NCBI GenBank assembly: GCA_919901855.1
Contig: CAKKQC010000063.1
Location: 1-64,000, forward strand
Source of the DNA: a bacterium
GTDB lineage: Bacteria > Oederibacteriota > CAKKQC01
Length of the DNA stretch: 64,000 nt
Direction of reading: 5' to 3'
Shown here: positions 34,282 to 44,300 of the stretch, piece after piece
Layout of the letters: each line of letters begins with the position of its first letter
Numbering within the stretch: position 1 is the stretch's first letter
Position numbers and translations under genes: made by a program
Notes under the pieces: model-generated
Seen by the model: only the letters and a program-made list of their open reading frames with translations
Told to the model about the DNA's origin: nothing
Database searches by the model: none

Positions 34282-36676
34282 CGCTCGATGTCCCGGCCGG
34301 TGGACGGGAAAGCCCGAAGTGGCGCTGGATGGCCTGTGCCGTCGCGCGGGCGCTGAGTTTCGTCGTGTCCAGTTGCAGCCAGGGCGCGGGGGCACGCCAG
34401 CCCTCCGGAGGCATCGACGAGCGGAAGCCGTAGCGCCGGATGATACTCTCGGAGAGCTTGAGGTCCCGCATCCCGGGTTTGTGGCGCAGCCGGTTCGCCG
34501 TCCGGCTCCGGCGCAGGCGCTCCCGGAGGCTGGCGTCGAGCCCGACCAGGAGCACGCGCGCGCCCCGCCGCCTGAACGGCCGGATGAACGCCGCGACCTG
34601 CCTCGTGCAGGTCGGATTGCCGAACACCCACGAGTAGGTCATCACGACCCCGGGAACTCCCGGGTCGGCCGCCGCCTCCTCGAGGATACGGCGGCGCGTC
34701 TCGAAGAGGAGCCGCCCGAAACGCTCGGTTCCGAACCCGAAGATCGAGGCCAGGGGATCGATGGTCATGTGGTTGTGGAGGAGCCGGTAGCCCGTGCGCC
34801 GGCACAGGTGCTGGCCGACGGTCATCTTCCCCACCACCGGCGGCCCGAAGACGAGGATGAACGTCTTGCGCGGGCGGGGCGGCGGGGCCGGTTTCGCCGC
34901 GGTTCGCGCCAGCGCCGGGTCCGCGCCGATCTCGACGAGCGCCCGCTCGAGGAACTCGTCGCGGCCCTCCCGGACCCCGCGGATGGTCCGCTCCACCGGG
35001 ACCGTGGGCCGGATCCCGATCAGATGGTGCCGGGACCCGTCGTGCTTGACCACCCGCATGCCGGTAAAGTTGATCGTGTACCGGCCGGGGAGGCCCATCG
35101 TGTTGACGTTGCCGTTCGTCCCGGCCGTGGGCGCCCCCACGATCGGCCCCAGCTTGTACCCCTCAACGAATCCCATCAACGACTCCGCGTAGCTGATCGC
35201 CCGCGCGTCCGTGAGAAAGACGACCTTGCCCCGGATCCGCGGTCGCATGGGCCTCAAGTTCCACCCCTCGCATTCGTATCCCACGAGCCGCTCGCGGTCC
35301 GGGTGGATGATCCGGGGAATCCTCATCCATGCCCCGGCCTCGTCCTCCTTCCGGAGCAGGTGGTTGAGCACGGAGGTGACGCCCTTGTCCGGGTAGCCGC
35401 GCATGTCGAAGACGACCGCCCGCGCCGTGGCCAGGACCGGCATCTTCTTCCCGAGTTCCTCGTCCGAGAACTCGGGCAGGTTGACATAGAAGACGCCCGG
35501 GGCCAGCTCGGCGAACGGCGTCTTGGGCCCCGGATCCCACATCGCACTCTTCGTCGAAGTCCTTGGCGAGACGAATCGCAGGACCCGGCCCTCCCGGCTG
35601 ACCGTAAGCCGGGCCTTCGTCCCATACATGCCGTAACCCAGTTTGTTCAGCGCAGAAACCTTGACCCACTGCGGGGAACCCGAGACCACGCTCTCCTCGT
35701 ACGCGAGGATCCTCGTCGCCGGCTTGCCGTCGATCTCGAGGAGGATGTCGCCGGGCCTCAGCGGGCAGTCCTCCCAGACGAGATCGATCACGATCTTCCC
35801 CTCGATCCAATCCAGCCGGAACGGCGGGCATCCCCACCGGCCAGGCGTCCCCGGTCCCCCCACGCCACCGTGCCCGTCCCTCGTCTTCGCCACGAGCCGC
35901 TTCAGGAGCCTCTTGAAGTCCTCGCCGCCGCCGGTGTTGACGGCCTCCCGCAGGGTCCCGGACAGGACGGAGTCCCAATCGACTTTCACGATGTCGAAGT
36001 AGGGATAGAAGTGCTGGTACACGTTCCACGCAACGATGATGGAGGCCATCCGCACTTCCTGCCGGCTTGCTTCGAGATTGCGAGGGGGAATGCGCGCCAA
36101 TTGCCGCTTGAGCGACCCGAGTGGAACCGGGGACGGCGAACTCCAAGTCCGGTTCCGCACGATGCGCAGGGCCAGCGGCACGCGGCACCAAAGCCCGGCA
36201 CCAAGCGGCTCGATGGTCGCCTCCCCAAACCGCGGGACCTCCTTGAAACCCACGGGCTTGTCGATGACGCGAGCCTTGCCGTCCCCAAAGACGACCCGGT
36301 TGACTCGGTTGGTTCGCAGGCTCCGGTATATCGGCCATCTCCTGTGATTGCAGTCGGTCACGCCAAGGTGCTGCCAGGAAGTGGTCCGGCCCGCCCCGAG
36401 GCCCGCCGGCGGAATCTCCGGCCTCTCCGGACGGCTTGGCCGCCCGGCGTAGAGGCGCACGGTCGGCGCGATCGGGAGGAACAGCTCCTCCAGCGTCCAC
36501 TTCAACTCGCGGGCGTTGCCGGCGCGAAGCACCCGGCCCGCGGCGTGGACGACGAACCGGTTCCAATCCATGGCCGCCGCCTCGTCGCTCGGATGGAAGT
36601 ACCGGACGTAACCGTAAAGCCGCGCAAAGGCGCGCAAGGCATCGAGCCGCATGCGAGTCGGACGTGAAGCGCTCAT
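34277..36676 (-). CDS. S41-family peptidase fused to a P-loop kinase-like domain
   Basis: The 799-residue protein has two unrelated parts. Residues 1-585 resemble S41 (C-terminal processing/tricorn-like) peptidases: an N-terminal helical domain (LRAFARLYGYVRYFHPSDE), a PDZ-like segment (PLRPGDILLEIDGKP, 306-319) and the catalytic Ser495 in ARAISYAES. Residues ~605-799 form a nucleotide kinase/AAA-like domain with P-loop GPPVVGKMTVG (611-621) and LLHNHMTID, as in the uncharacterised shikimate-kinase-like family. S41 relatives with this N-domain usually carry a signal peptide; this one does not, so it is probably cytoplasmic. No frameshift is needed and the frame is continuous. A GGGAGG site supports the ATG at 36676. 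Confidence 0.82.
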   Translation of the reverse strand: MSASRPTRMRLDALRAFARLYGYVRYFHPSDEAAAMDWNRFVVHAAGRVLRAGNARELKWTLEELFLPIAPTVRLYAGRPSRPERPEIPPAGLGAGRTTSWQHLGVTDCNHRRWPIYRSLRTNRVNRVVFGDGKARVIDKPVGFKEVPRFGEATIEPLGAGLWCRVPLALRIVRNRTWSSPSPVPLGSLKRQLARIPPRNLEASRQEVRMASIIVAWNVYQHFYPYFDIVKVDWDSVLSGTLREAVNTGGGEDFKRLLKRLVAKTRDGHGGVGGPGTPGRWGCPPFRLDWIEGKIVIDLVWEDCPLRPGDILLEIDGKPATRILAYEESVVSGSPQWVKVSALNKLGYGMYGTKARLTVSREGRVLRFVSPRTSTKSAMWDPGPKTPFAELAPGVFYVNLPEFSDEELGKKMPVLATARAVVFDMRGYPDKGVTSVLNHLLRKEDEAGAWMRIPRIIHPDRERLVGYECEGWNLRPMRPRIRGKVVFLTDARAISYAESLMGFVEGYKLGPIVGAPTAGTNGNVNTMGLPGRYTINFTGMRVVKHDGSRHHLIGIRPTVPVERTIRGVREGRDEFLERALVEIGADPALARTAAKPAPPPRPRKTFILVFGPPVVGKMTVGQHLCRRTGYRLLHNHMTIDPLASIFGFGTERFGRLLFETRRRILEEAAADPGVPGVVMTYSWVFGNPTCTRQVAAFIRPFRRRGARVLLVGLDASLRERLRRSRTANRLRHKPGMRDLKLSESIIRRYGFRSSMPPEGWRAPAPWLQLDTTKLSARATAQAIQRHFGLSRPPAGTSSV

Positions 36677-36698
36677 GGGAATCCTCCCTTTCGGCGCA

Positions 36699-37097
36699 CT
36701 AGGCAGGAAGGCGCTGCACCCAGGAGATCCCGTCGAACCCCGAATCGAAGGACAGAATCCGGTCGACGGCGTTCGCTTTCATCAGGGCGAGGTGAACGGC
36801 ATCCCGGGAAGAGAGGCTCTTGTGCCCCAGGACGAGATCCTTCGCCATGTAGATGTGTCTCTCCTCCACGGGGAACACCTCGTCGACGATCGACCGGAGG
36901 GCGTCGAACGCCGGCTGGATGGCCTCGATACGACGGATCGCGGCATACCGGTGAAGTATCTCCTGGAAGACCTCGGCATCCGTCACCAGTCGTTCCTGGC
37001 TCGCGATGAGCGCTTCGACGGCCCGCTGAGCGTCTGCCTTATGCGGATGGGCCTCCCCCACCAGGTACATGGGTATGTTGGAGTCGACGAAGGTCAG
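36699..37097 (-). CDS. PIN-domain toxin (VapC-like ribonuclease)
   Basis: The ~132-residue protein has a PIN fold. The first metal Asp lies in FVDSNIP at the N-terminus, with a mid Glu in AEVFQEIL, Asp in SSRDAVHLA and the last Asp in LSFDSGFD. VapC-type toxins cleave tRNA or rRNA. The first Asp requires the start to be upstream of GTC-GAC; the only near-cognate start is CTG at 37097, which overlaps the antitoxin TGA as CTGA. No ATG, GTG or TTG is suitably placed. It is paired with a ribbon-helix-helix antitoxin, forming a toxin-antitoxin operon. Confidence 0.82.
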   Translation of the reverse strand: MTFVDSNIPMYLVGEAHPHKADAQRAVEALIASQERLVTDAEVFQEILHRYAAIRRIEAIQPAFDALRSIVDEVFPVEERHIYMAKDLVLGHKSLSSRDAVHLALMKANAVDRILSFDSGFDGISWVQRLPA

Positions 37098-37351
37098 GAA
37101 GCCGCTCCGCGGGATCTGCCGCGCTCGATCTCGGATAGCATGCGGCCGATGTCCGCCGTGGGGAACGAGTGCCGCACCGCTGCCCGGAGCGCCGCCAGCT
37201 TGCGATCCGCGCCGTCCTCCGGCTGGTCGAGCGAGGCCTTGCGAATGGCCTCCCGGACCCACGTCGCCACGGTTACGCCCTTGACCTGCGCCAACCGTTT
37301 GAGCCGGTGCATGTCGGCCGGGGGTAGCAGAACCTGAAGCCTCTTGCTCAT
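37094..37351 (-). CDS. Ribbon-helix-helix antitoxin (CopG-like)
   Basis: The 85-residue protein begins with RLQVLLPPADMHRLKRLAQVKGVTVATWVREAIRKA, a typical beta-strand plus two-helix RHH DNA-binding domain (quoted here only for its pattern of alternating hydrophobic strand residues), then a flexible acidic/basic tail that would wrap the PIN toxin. It likely represses its own operon. A TAGGCT box lies six bases before the ATG with no ribosome site, implying a leaderless mRNA in which the regulator would act right at the start. It overlaps the PIN gene by CTGA. Confidence 0.85.
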   Translation of the reverse strand: MSKRLQVLLPPADMHRLKRLAQVKGVTVATWVREAIRKASLDQPEDGADRKLAALRAAVRHSFPTADIGRMLSEIERGRSRGAAS

Positions 37352-37357
37352 GGCCTT

Positions 37358-37363
37358 AGCCTA
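37358..37363 (-). promoter_or_regulatory. -10 box TAGGCT, leaderless start of the antitoxin
   Basis: On the minus strand TAGGCT ends six bases before the antitoxin ATG, in the 35-base gap after the OPT-like transporter gene. Confidence 0.4.
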
Positions 37364-37386
37364 CCTTACTCATGCCGATGAGTCAA

Positions 37387-39321
37387 CTACTGCGCTCCCA
37401 GCGCCGTGCCTTTCACGAGGGCCCAGACCGCGCGGACGGAGAGGACCAGCGCGCCCTGGCAGAAGACCCCGAGGACGAGCCCGCCGAAGAAGGGCTTCCA
37501 CTTCTCGTAGGACTCGACGCCGCCGAGGCGCAGGAGCAGGGTCTTGAAGATCCAGGCGACGATGCCCGTGAAGACCCACATGTGGCAGCCGGCCCCGGGC
37601 GCGCGGCCCATGGCCGCGAGGATGAACCCGACCGGGTGCAGGAACCAGCCCACGACGTTGTTGCGCAGGAAGATCAGCACCCCCATCGTGGCCATCCCCA
37701 CCCCGAGCCAGGTCAGGCGCAGCCAGTCGGTCCCGAGCGGGGTGCGGACGGCCTCGCTGGCCCGGTCGAACGGCATCCGCATGTACCACTGGTAGTGCCA
37801 GACGCCGAACGTGTTCGCGCCCTTCCGGTACGCGAGCCACGCGGTGGCGAACATGCAGAGGAACGTGGCGAGCGCGACCGCGACGAGGACGAGCGTGAAG
37901 GTGCCGCGCGGGAAGCGGCCCTGCGTCCGCGTGCGCTCGGCGGTCATGGCATTCCCGACCTGGCCGAGCGACGCCGTGCCGTAGACCCAGCAGGAGGCGA
38001 GCGCGAGCGCGGCCAGCGCCGCGGGGGCGAACCGCTTCGTGCCGCAGACGATGACCGTAAGGTCCACCTGGTCCGTGGGCCACCCGACCTCGAACGACGA
38101 TTCGGCCAGAATGCGGGCGGAACCGATGTAGCCGAGCGCCTGGGAGCCGAGCAGCACGAGCAGGCCGCCTGGCTGGCGCAGGCCCAGGAGGCCGAGCCAG
38201 ACCACCAGCCCGGCCGAGGAGGCCAGGAACACGGCCACGGTCGCCCGGGGCGAGAGCCACGACCAGTCCTCGCCGGTCCCCTCCCAGGCCGCCTTCAGGT
38301 AGGCCCTGATCGTGTGGCGCCCGGCCCACAGCGAGAACAGGATGAGGGACATGAAGGCCCCCGTGAGCTGGAGCGACCCCATGTCGCCGCTCGAGTAGAG
38401 GTCCCCGTGCTCGAGCTTGAACCCGGCGAGGTTCAGCCCGTAGTCGCGGAACGAGATCAGGACGAAGAAGACGACCATCGAGATCACGATGTCGCGGTGG
38501 ACGAAGTACAGGAGGCCGAGCAGGAAGAGGTTGAGGTCGGTCCTGATCCTGGGCAGCCCCTTGTACCACTCGACGCCCTCGGGCCCGCCGCCGAAGTACA
38601 GGTTCGCCTGCGGGAAGACGGGCACGAACTGCTGGAAGAGGTTCCAGAGCGGGACCGCGCAGGTGATCGCGACCCCGTACCAGAAGAGCCGGGACTTGAG
38701 GAAGCCCTTCGCCGCGCCCACGAGCACCTCGGCGTGCGGGAACGTCAGCCGGTCGTGCTCGATCCACTGCCGGGCCATGAGTCCCGCGAGCGAGATCATG
38801 AAGGCGGTCCAGACCACGGTGAAGGCGCTCCATGCGAGCGCGGGACGCAGCCACATGCCCCATGGAATCGCGTGGCCGGAGGAGAGGCCGTTGTAGAACC
38901 CGGAGGCCCAGGGGTCCCCGGCCGGGCCCATCGCCCATCCCGGCAGGTAGGGAATGATGTTCTCCTTCCACCCGTTCTCGGGGGAGGCGAAGACCCAGGG
39001 CGAAGTCAGCAGCGGCATCTGGACCTCGACGTACGACCAGGTCGCGACCCAGCCCCCCATCAGGATGATGATGAAGCACCCGAAGGACTCCCCCAGCGTG
39101 ACCGCGGGCGGGAGACCCCGTCGCTCGCGGAGGGCGTTGATCCCGCAGAGCGTAAGGAAGAAGGACGAGGCCGCGAACGGCAGCACTCCCCACGCGCCGG
39201 GGTTGTCGCCCTTGGCCACGAACACGAGCCAGGGGGCGGACACCGCCACCGCGGCGACCACGAGGAGCGAGAGGGTCGCGAGCAGGAGCCAGCGGCGGGG
39301 AGCGGAGCCGTTCGTCATCAT
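37387..39321 (-). CDS. OPT-like / DUF6785 family membrane transporter
   Basis: The 644-residue polytopic protein has about 14 hydrophobic helices and the pattern of DUF6785/oligopeptide-transporter-like proteins, including HDRLTFPHAEVLVGAAKG near residue 190 and HMWVFTGIVAWIFKTLLLRLGG near the C-terminus. Members are distantly related to OPT peptide or metal-chelate transporters. The ATG (39321) is one base after the stop of the preceding OPT-like gene, so the pair may form a heteromeric transporter. It is the last gene of the five-gene operon beginning at 49644. The substrate is unknown; small peptides are a reasonable guess given the upstream peptidase-like fusion. Confidence 0.82.
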   Translation of the reverse strand: MMTNGSAPRRWLLLATLSLLVVAAVAVSAPWLVFVAKGDNPGAWGVLPFAASSFFLTLCGINALRERRGLPPAVTLGESFGCFIIILMGGWVATWSYVEVQMPLLTSPWVFASPENGWKENIIPYLPGWAMGPAGDPWASGFYNGLSSGHAIPWGMWLRPALAWSAFTVVWTAFMISLAGLMARQWIEHDRLTFPHAEVLVGAAKGFLKSRLFWYGVAITCAVPLWNLFQQFVPVFPQANLYFGGGPEGVEWYKGLPRIRTDLNLFLLGLLYFVHRDIVISMVVFFVLISFRDYGLNLAGFKLEHGDLYSSGDMGSLQLTGAFMSLILFSLWAGRHTIRAYLKAAWEGTGEDWSWLSPRATVAVFLASSAGLVVWLGLLGLRQPGGLLVLLGSQALGYIGSARILAESSFEVGWPTDQVDLTVIVCGTKRFAPAALAALALASCWVYGTASLGQVGNAMTAERTRTQGRFPRGTFTLVLVAVALATFLCMFATAWLAYRKGANTFGVWHYQWYMRMPFDRASEAVRTPLGTDWLRLTWLGVGMATMGVLIFLRNNVVGWFLHPVGFILAAMGRAPGAGCHMWVFTGIVAWIFKTLLLRLGGVESYEKWKPFFGGLVLGVFCQGALVLSVRAVWALVKGTALGAQ

Positions 39322-39322
39322 G

Positions 39323-41365
39323 TCAGTAGAGCAGAGGCGTCACGGCTTTCGCCATGAGCGTGACCGCGATGGCGACCATGCCGATGAGCCCCATCCCGCA
39401 GGCGAATCCGGCGCCCAGGATGGGCGCGTACGCCTGCCATTTCTCGTTCCCGTACCGCTTCGCCATGCTCATGCCGATCAATGCCCCGATCATCATCGGA
39501 ATCGAGTCGTGGGGCCACATCTGCAAAGACCCGACCATGCTGAAGAAGAAGAGCGTGGACATCCGCAACGCCGCGGTGGCCGCCCACAACAGGCCGGCGA
39601 CCGCGAGCCCGAGCCCGATGAACTTGAGGTTGAGCACCTGGTGGATGAAGTAGGCCCGGGTCGGGCTCGCGGGGTCCGTGATCGAGAGCCAGATGTACTG
39701 GTTCTGGACGCCCAGCGGCCAGTAGGTCTGCGCGTACGGGTACGACTGCGACGGAATCGGCCCGAGCTTCCAGATCAGGGACCAGTAGATCCACGAGAAG
39801 ACGAAGGCGAGCACGGTCGTGAGCACGATGAGCTTCAGGTAGCTCGGGAACTTGGTCCGCGACATCTCGAGCGACTTGTAGGTCGAGGGCTCCCAGCCGC
39901 AATCGTAGAGCGGGACGGGCGCGAACCAGAGCGCGACGCCGCGGTACCCGGAGAGGAAGAACGTGAACTCGCGCAGGAACGGGAACGGGTTCCCCTGCGT
40001 CGAGCCCGTGATCCCGACCATGCGGGCCGTGATGAACGAGTTGAGCGGGCTCCAGATCAGCCCGAAGAACGCCGTGATCCATACCGGAAACTCGGGCACG
40101 AGCCACTTCACGACGCCCACGATGGCGAGCGTGCTCGCGGCCCAGAGGACCAGGCAGAGGGCGGGGTTGAAGTCGCCCCGGCCGGGAGGAGGCGGCGGCA
40201 GCCGGAACCGCGCGCTCCCGGACTCGGAGGCCTGCGACCCCCCCGCCTCGAGCCGCTCGCGGCGCTGCTTCGCCATCTGCCGGAAGAGCGCGACGATGCC
40301 CGCCCAGCCGAAGAACAACCCGGTGCCCATGCCGAAGCTGATCCAGAAGTTCCACGTGAGCGCGATCGAGGTCGGGATGTTCGAGTAGCCCGGCTTCCAG
40401 TCCGGGAGCATGTGGTTCCAGACCAGGAGGGGCGGGATCACGAGGCCGCCAATCATGGAGCCCGCGAACTGCCCCCACGCGATATCCTTCGGCAGGACCA
40501 TGCCCCAGATGTACCCCCCGAGGCCGGTGGACAGCCCGAAGAGGGCCCCGGGGAGGAACGCCTGGATGGCGCGAGTCAGGTCGATCCAGGGGATCGGGAT
40601 GAGCAGGATCGGCTGGGGCGCGAGGATGCTCGTGATCGCGGGCACGCCGACGTAGATCGCGCCCCACGCGACCCCGATCATGGCCCCGATCGAGAAGACG
40701 CGCCAGCGCCAGCCCTCCTTCCCCGACGAGGATTCCGCCAGCGCCATCGTGCCCCCCACGCTGATATTGACGAGCGGGAACGGAAGCCGTTCGGCGTCCG
40801 AGACCGCGCGGAATAGGACGAACCCGAGGGTCACCGAGTTGACCCGGTAGAGGAGGCTCACGATCATGCCGATCAGGATCGGCTTGGCCCAGTCGTGGTG
40901 GAAGAAGGTCCGGAGCGCGTAGACGGGGGACGCGAGCGGCGGCACCACCCAGTCCGGGATCTTGGGCGCCAGGTTGGCCATCAACGGGTGCTGGATCAGG
41001 TACTGCTCCCATATGAACAGTCCGAACGACCCGCCGAACATCTGGAGCCCGCCGCCGAAGGCCCAGCTCACCCCGATCATGCCCGAGACGGCCCAGTAGA
41101 TGAGCATGATCTCCTGCGGCCGGAGCTTGACGAAGGTCCGGCGGGCGACCTCGAGGAAGAGGATGAGGGTCACCCACTCGGCCGCGCCGCCGAGGCCGAC
41201 GCCGGCGATGAGCCCCATGTAGATCGCGCCCGGGAGCATGACGAACCCGGCGAATAGCGCGGCGATGACGACGTTCCGGCTGAAGGCGTCCTCGTACTGG
41301 AGGTCCGCCGGGATCAGGTTGTGGTCTTCGGCGGCGGGCGGGGCGGCGGGTTTCATGTCAGCCAC
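39323..41365 (-). CDS. OPT-like peptide transporter family protein
   Basis: The 680-residue protein has about 15 membrane helices with RLPFPLVNISVGGTMALAES and YIWGMVLPKDIAWGQFAGSMIGG segments typical of OPT-like/DUF6784-type transporters. The GTG at 41365 is preferred because GGAGG lies at ideal spacing; ATG at 41356 is the alternative. The start overlaps the 3' end of the peptidase-like/FtsX fusion by eight bases, and its stop is one base before the next OPT-like gene. Function is inferred as uptake of oligopeptides or related compounds. Confidence 0.83.
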   Translation of the reverse strand: MADMKPAAPPAAEDHNLIPADLQYEDAFSRNVVIAALFAGFVMLPGAIYMGLIAGVGLGGAAEWVTLILFLEVARRTFVKLRPQEIMLIYWAVSGMIGVSWAFGGGLQMFGGSFGLFIWEQYLIQHPLMANLAPKIPDWVVPPLASPVYALRTFFHHDWAKPILIGMIVSLLYRVNSVTLGFVLFRAVSDAERLPFPLVNISVGGTMALAESSSGKEGWRWRVFSIGAMIGVAWGAIYVGVPAITSILAPQPILLIPIPWIDLTRAIQAFLPGALFGLSTGLGGYIWGMVLPKDIAWGQFAGSMIGGLVIPPLLVWNHMLPDWKPGYSNIPTSIALTWNFWISFGMGTGLFFGWAGIVALFRQMAKQRRERLEAGGSQASESGSARFRLPPPPPGRGDFNPALCLVLWAASTLAIVGVVKWLVPEFPVWITAFFGLIWSPLNSFITARMVGITGSTQGNPFPFLREFTFFLSGYRGVALWFAPVPLYDCGWEPSTYKSLEMSRTKFPSYLKLIVLTTVLAFVFSWIYWSLIWKLGPIPSQSYPYAQTYWPLGVQNQYIWLSITDPASPTRAYFIHQVLNLKFIGLGLAVAGLLWAATAALRMSTLFFFSMVGSLQMWPHDSIPMMIGALIGMSMAKRYGNEKWQAYAPILGAGFACGMGLIGMVAIAVTLMAKAVTPLLY

Positions 41366-44300
41366 GGGCGCCCTCCTCCATCCGACGCGCACCTTCCTCG
41401 GCGTAACGGGCCTTGATCTCGGGGCCGAAAAGCCGCCAGACCAGGAACCGCTTGCGTAGCGCCGTCAGGAACCGCCGGTTCTGCCGGTGCCAGGAGCCGG
41501 TCTCGCCCGAGAGCCGGTCCAGGGTCACCTGGACGCGGTAGAGCCCGGGCACGTTCATCGGAATCGCCTCGAAGGTCGCCTGCTGGCTGATCCCGAGGTC
41601 GTAGGGGGCGAGCCAGCAGGCCATCTCGATCGCGATACCGTCCACCGTCCGGCGCTGGATCACGCCGTCGGTCGCGAACGACCCGATCGAGGAATCCCGG
41701 TAGGCGCGGAAGAGGGCCGCCAGGTACGTGAAGAGCCCGACAAGATCGTTCTGGCCCACCGTGAACGGGAAGTCGAACCGGAGCCGGTCGCCCTCGGCGG
41801 GCGGGAGTTTCCAGTGCCGGGTGACGTCGGGAACCGACAGTTGGCTCGCCTTGCGCGCCGGGTAGATCGTCGAGAGCATGACCGCCGCGATCACGACGAC
41901 GCAGGCCCCGACGGCCGCGCTCGACGAGTAGTTGAGCGAGAGGCCCGCGAGCGTGCCGGACCGGAGCAGGACCGAGGCCACGATCTGGGCGAAGAGGTAC
42001 CCCAGGACGACGCCGACGACGGCCACGACGAAGGCCTCCGCGACGAAGAGCGCGCCGATGTGGGACGGGGCGAGCCCGACCGAGGAGAAGATCGAGATCT
42101 CGCGCGTGCGCTCGTGGACGCTGCCCATCATGGTGTTGAGCACGATCAGGCTCACGAGCAGGATCGGGAGGAGAAGGTCGAGAGTGCCCGAAACCGAGAC
42201 CGCGCCGATCGAGGTCAGGAGCGAGGTCTTCTGGCCGTCGGACACGAGCGCGATGACGGCCGCCCGGGTCAGGAACTCCTTGACGCGGCCCAGCACCTTC
42301 GTGGCGTCCACGCCCGGCCGCGGGATCACGGCCACGCTGCGCAGATGGCCCTCGAGCGAGAGCGCGAGCACGTGCGGGACGATCGCGATCGTGTCGCCGC
42401 CGTAGTGCTCGGAATCCGTGAACCGCTCCGTCGGGCTTTTGGTCGGCGCCGGCTCCCCGCCCGCCTCCCAGTTGTACCGGCCGCGGCTCACCTTGAACTT
42501 CGCCGGCGCGATCGATTCGCCGTCGAGGTCCCGCCAATCGCCCAGCCTCTTTCCGTCCACGAGCCCGACGACGGTGAGCTCGACGCCGCGCACGCGGACG
42601 CGGCTCCCGAGGGAGGCGCCCAGCCGCGCGGCGACCGCCTCGGGGAGGATGCAGGCGGTCCGCTCACCCGGGGCGAACCACCGCCCCCGCAGTCCCGCCG
42701 TGGCCTTCGGCCGGAGGACGGCCACCTCCCCCGCGGTCAGCCCCAGCAGGGCCGAGAGCGTGGCGTGGCGGTCTCCGCACTCGATGTCGAGGATCAGCGA
42801 CTCCTCGCGCACGCGCGCCATGACCCAGCTCCGGGGCAGGACCTCGGCGTCCGGCTCGAGGGCGCTGCGCAGGTAGGTCTCGACCGGCGGCTGGAGCGAC
42901 TGCCACGCCATCTCCCGGACCAGCGCCCCGGTGTAGGAGGGGTTCGTGCCCCGGGGCAGGCGGAAGAAGCTGATCGTGCTCGAGAGCGAGACCATCGAGA
43001 GGACGGTGAACGTGAGCACCACGATCGTGGTCACCGTGAGCGCGGTCCGCAGCGGGCGCTTGCGCAGGTTCGACAGGCCGAGGAGCAGGGCGGCCACCGT
43101 GGCCGAGACGCGGCCGATGTCGACGGCCTCGTAGTCGCCGCGCTCCCCCTTCATCCGCTTCAGCTCGCGCTGGAACTTGGACGTGATGATCGCGAGCACG
43201 AACAGCCCGAGGGCCAGGATGATGAACGCGAGGAAAATGATTACGGGATTCGACGAGATCCGGAAGGCCGGGTGCACCTGGCTCAGCGCCAGGAACGCGA
43301 CGACGAAGAAGGTCGCCGTCGCCACGATCTGCCGCCGCAGATCGGTGAACGAAAAGAACAGTCGCTCGAGACAGAACGAGAACGGGAGCAGGAGCACGCA
43401 GTAGAAGACGACCGTGCGGACGAGGTCGTTGGCGACGGTGCGGAACTCGGGGTACGCGCGGGCCTCGTACCCCCAGGCGCGGCGGGCGGCCTCGAGGAAG
43501 GCCCCGTACTTCCGTTTCCGCCAAGCCTCGCGGGCCTCCACGAGCCCGTCGTGGGCGCGCTCGTGGAGCGCCTCGATGCGGAAGTTCCGCACGTTGTACC
43601 GCTTGAGCGTCCGCCCCCGGGCGTCGTCGAGCGCCCAGAGGTCCTTGGCGCCCTCGAAGGGCGCGCGCGTGAGGACCCGGCGGGAAGCCGCGTAGCCGCG
43701 GCCCTGCGCCTCGGACAGCTCGAACCCCGCCCGGGCCGGGTCGAGGAGGCCCTCGTCCGCGCCGGTGAAGACGCCCTGCAGCCCGAACGGGCCGGTCGTG
43801 AGCAACGCCTTCACCCGCGTTTCGACCTCGGGCATCCTCGGCGCGAAGATGACCACCGCGGGGGTGAAGGCCTCCTGGGCCGTCGCCTGGTTGGCCACGA
43901 TCGAGAACCCCTCGTTCATGAACGGCTGGTCCCGGCCGTCCGTGAGCGTGATCCAGTCGAGGAAGCGGAGGTACCGGGCGTCCACGGGCTCCAGGATCGT
44001 GAGCGGTGAGCACCGGAAGAGCAGGTGCAGGGTCTTGCCCTCGCGTTCCTGGAAGCCCACCGACGGGCTGAACTGGTTCTTCGTGAGCGGCCCCAGGTCC
44101 CGGGACATCGCGATCCGTCCGTCCGCGTCGAAGGTCCAGCCCTCGAGTTCCAGCATGACCCACTGCCAGTACTCGGCGATCCGGACGAGCGGGACCCGGA
44201 AGGTGCCGGTCTCGCTCCGCGACAGCGCGGGGTCGGTCCGGCTGAACCACGCGTGCAGGCCGCGGACCGTCCCGTAGGTCTTCCGGCTCAGGCTCCCCCC

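Noticed and set aside
42664-44250. Long minus-strand frame inside the peptidase-like/FtsX fusion
   Set aside because: It lies in another frame of the fusion gene and shows only low-complexity Arg/Pro/Gly sequence without domains.
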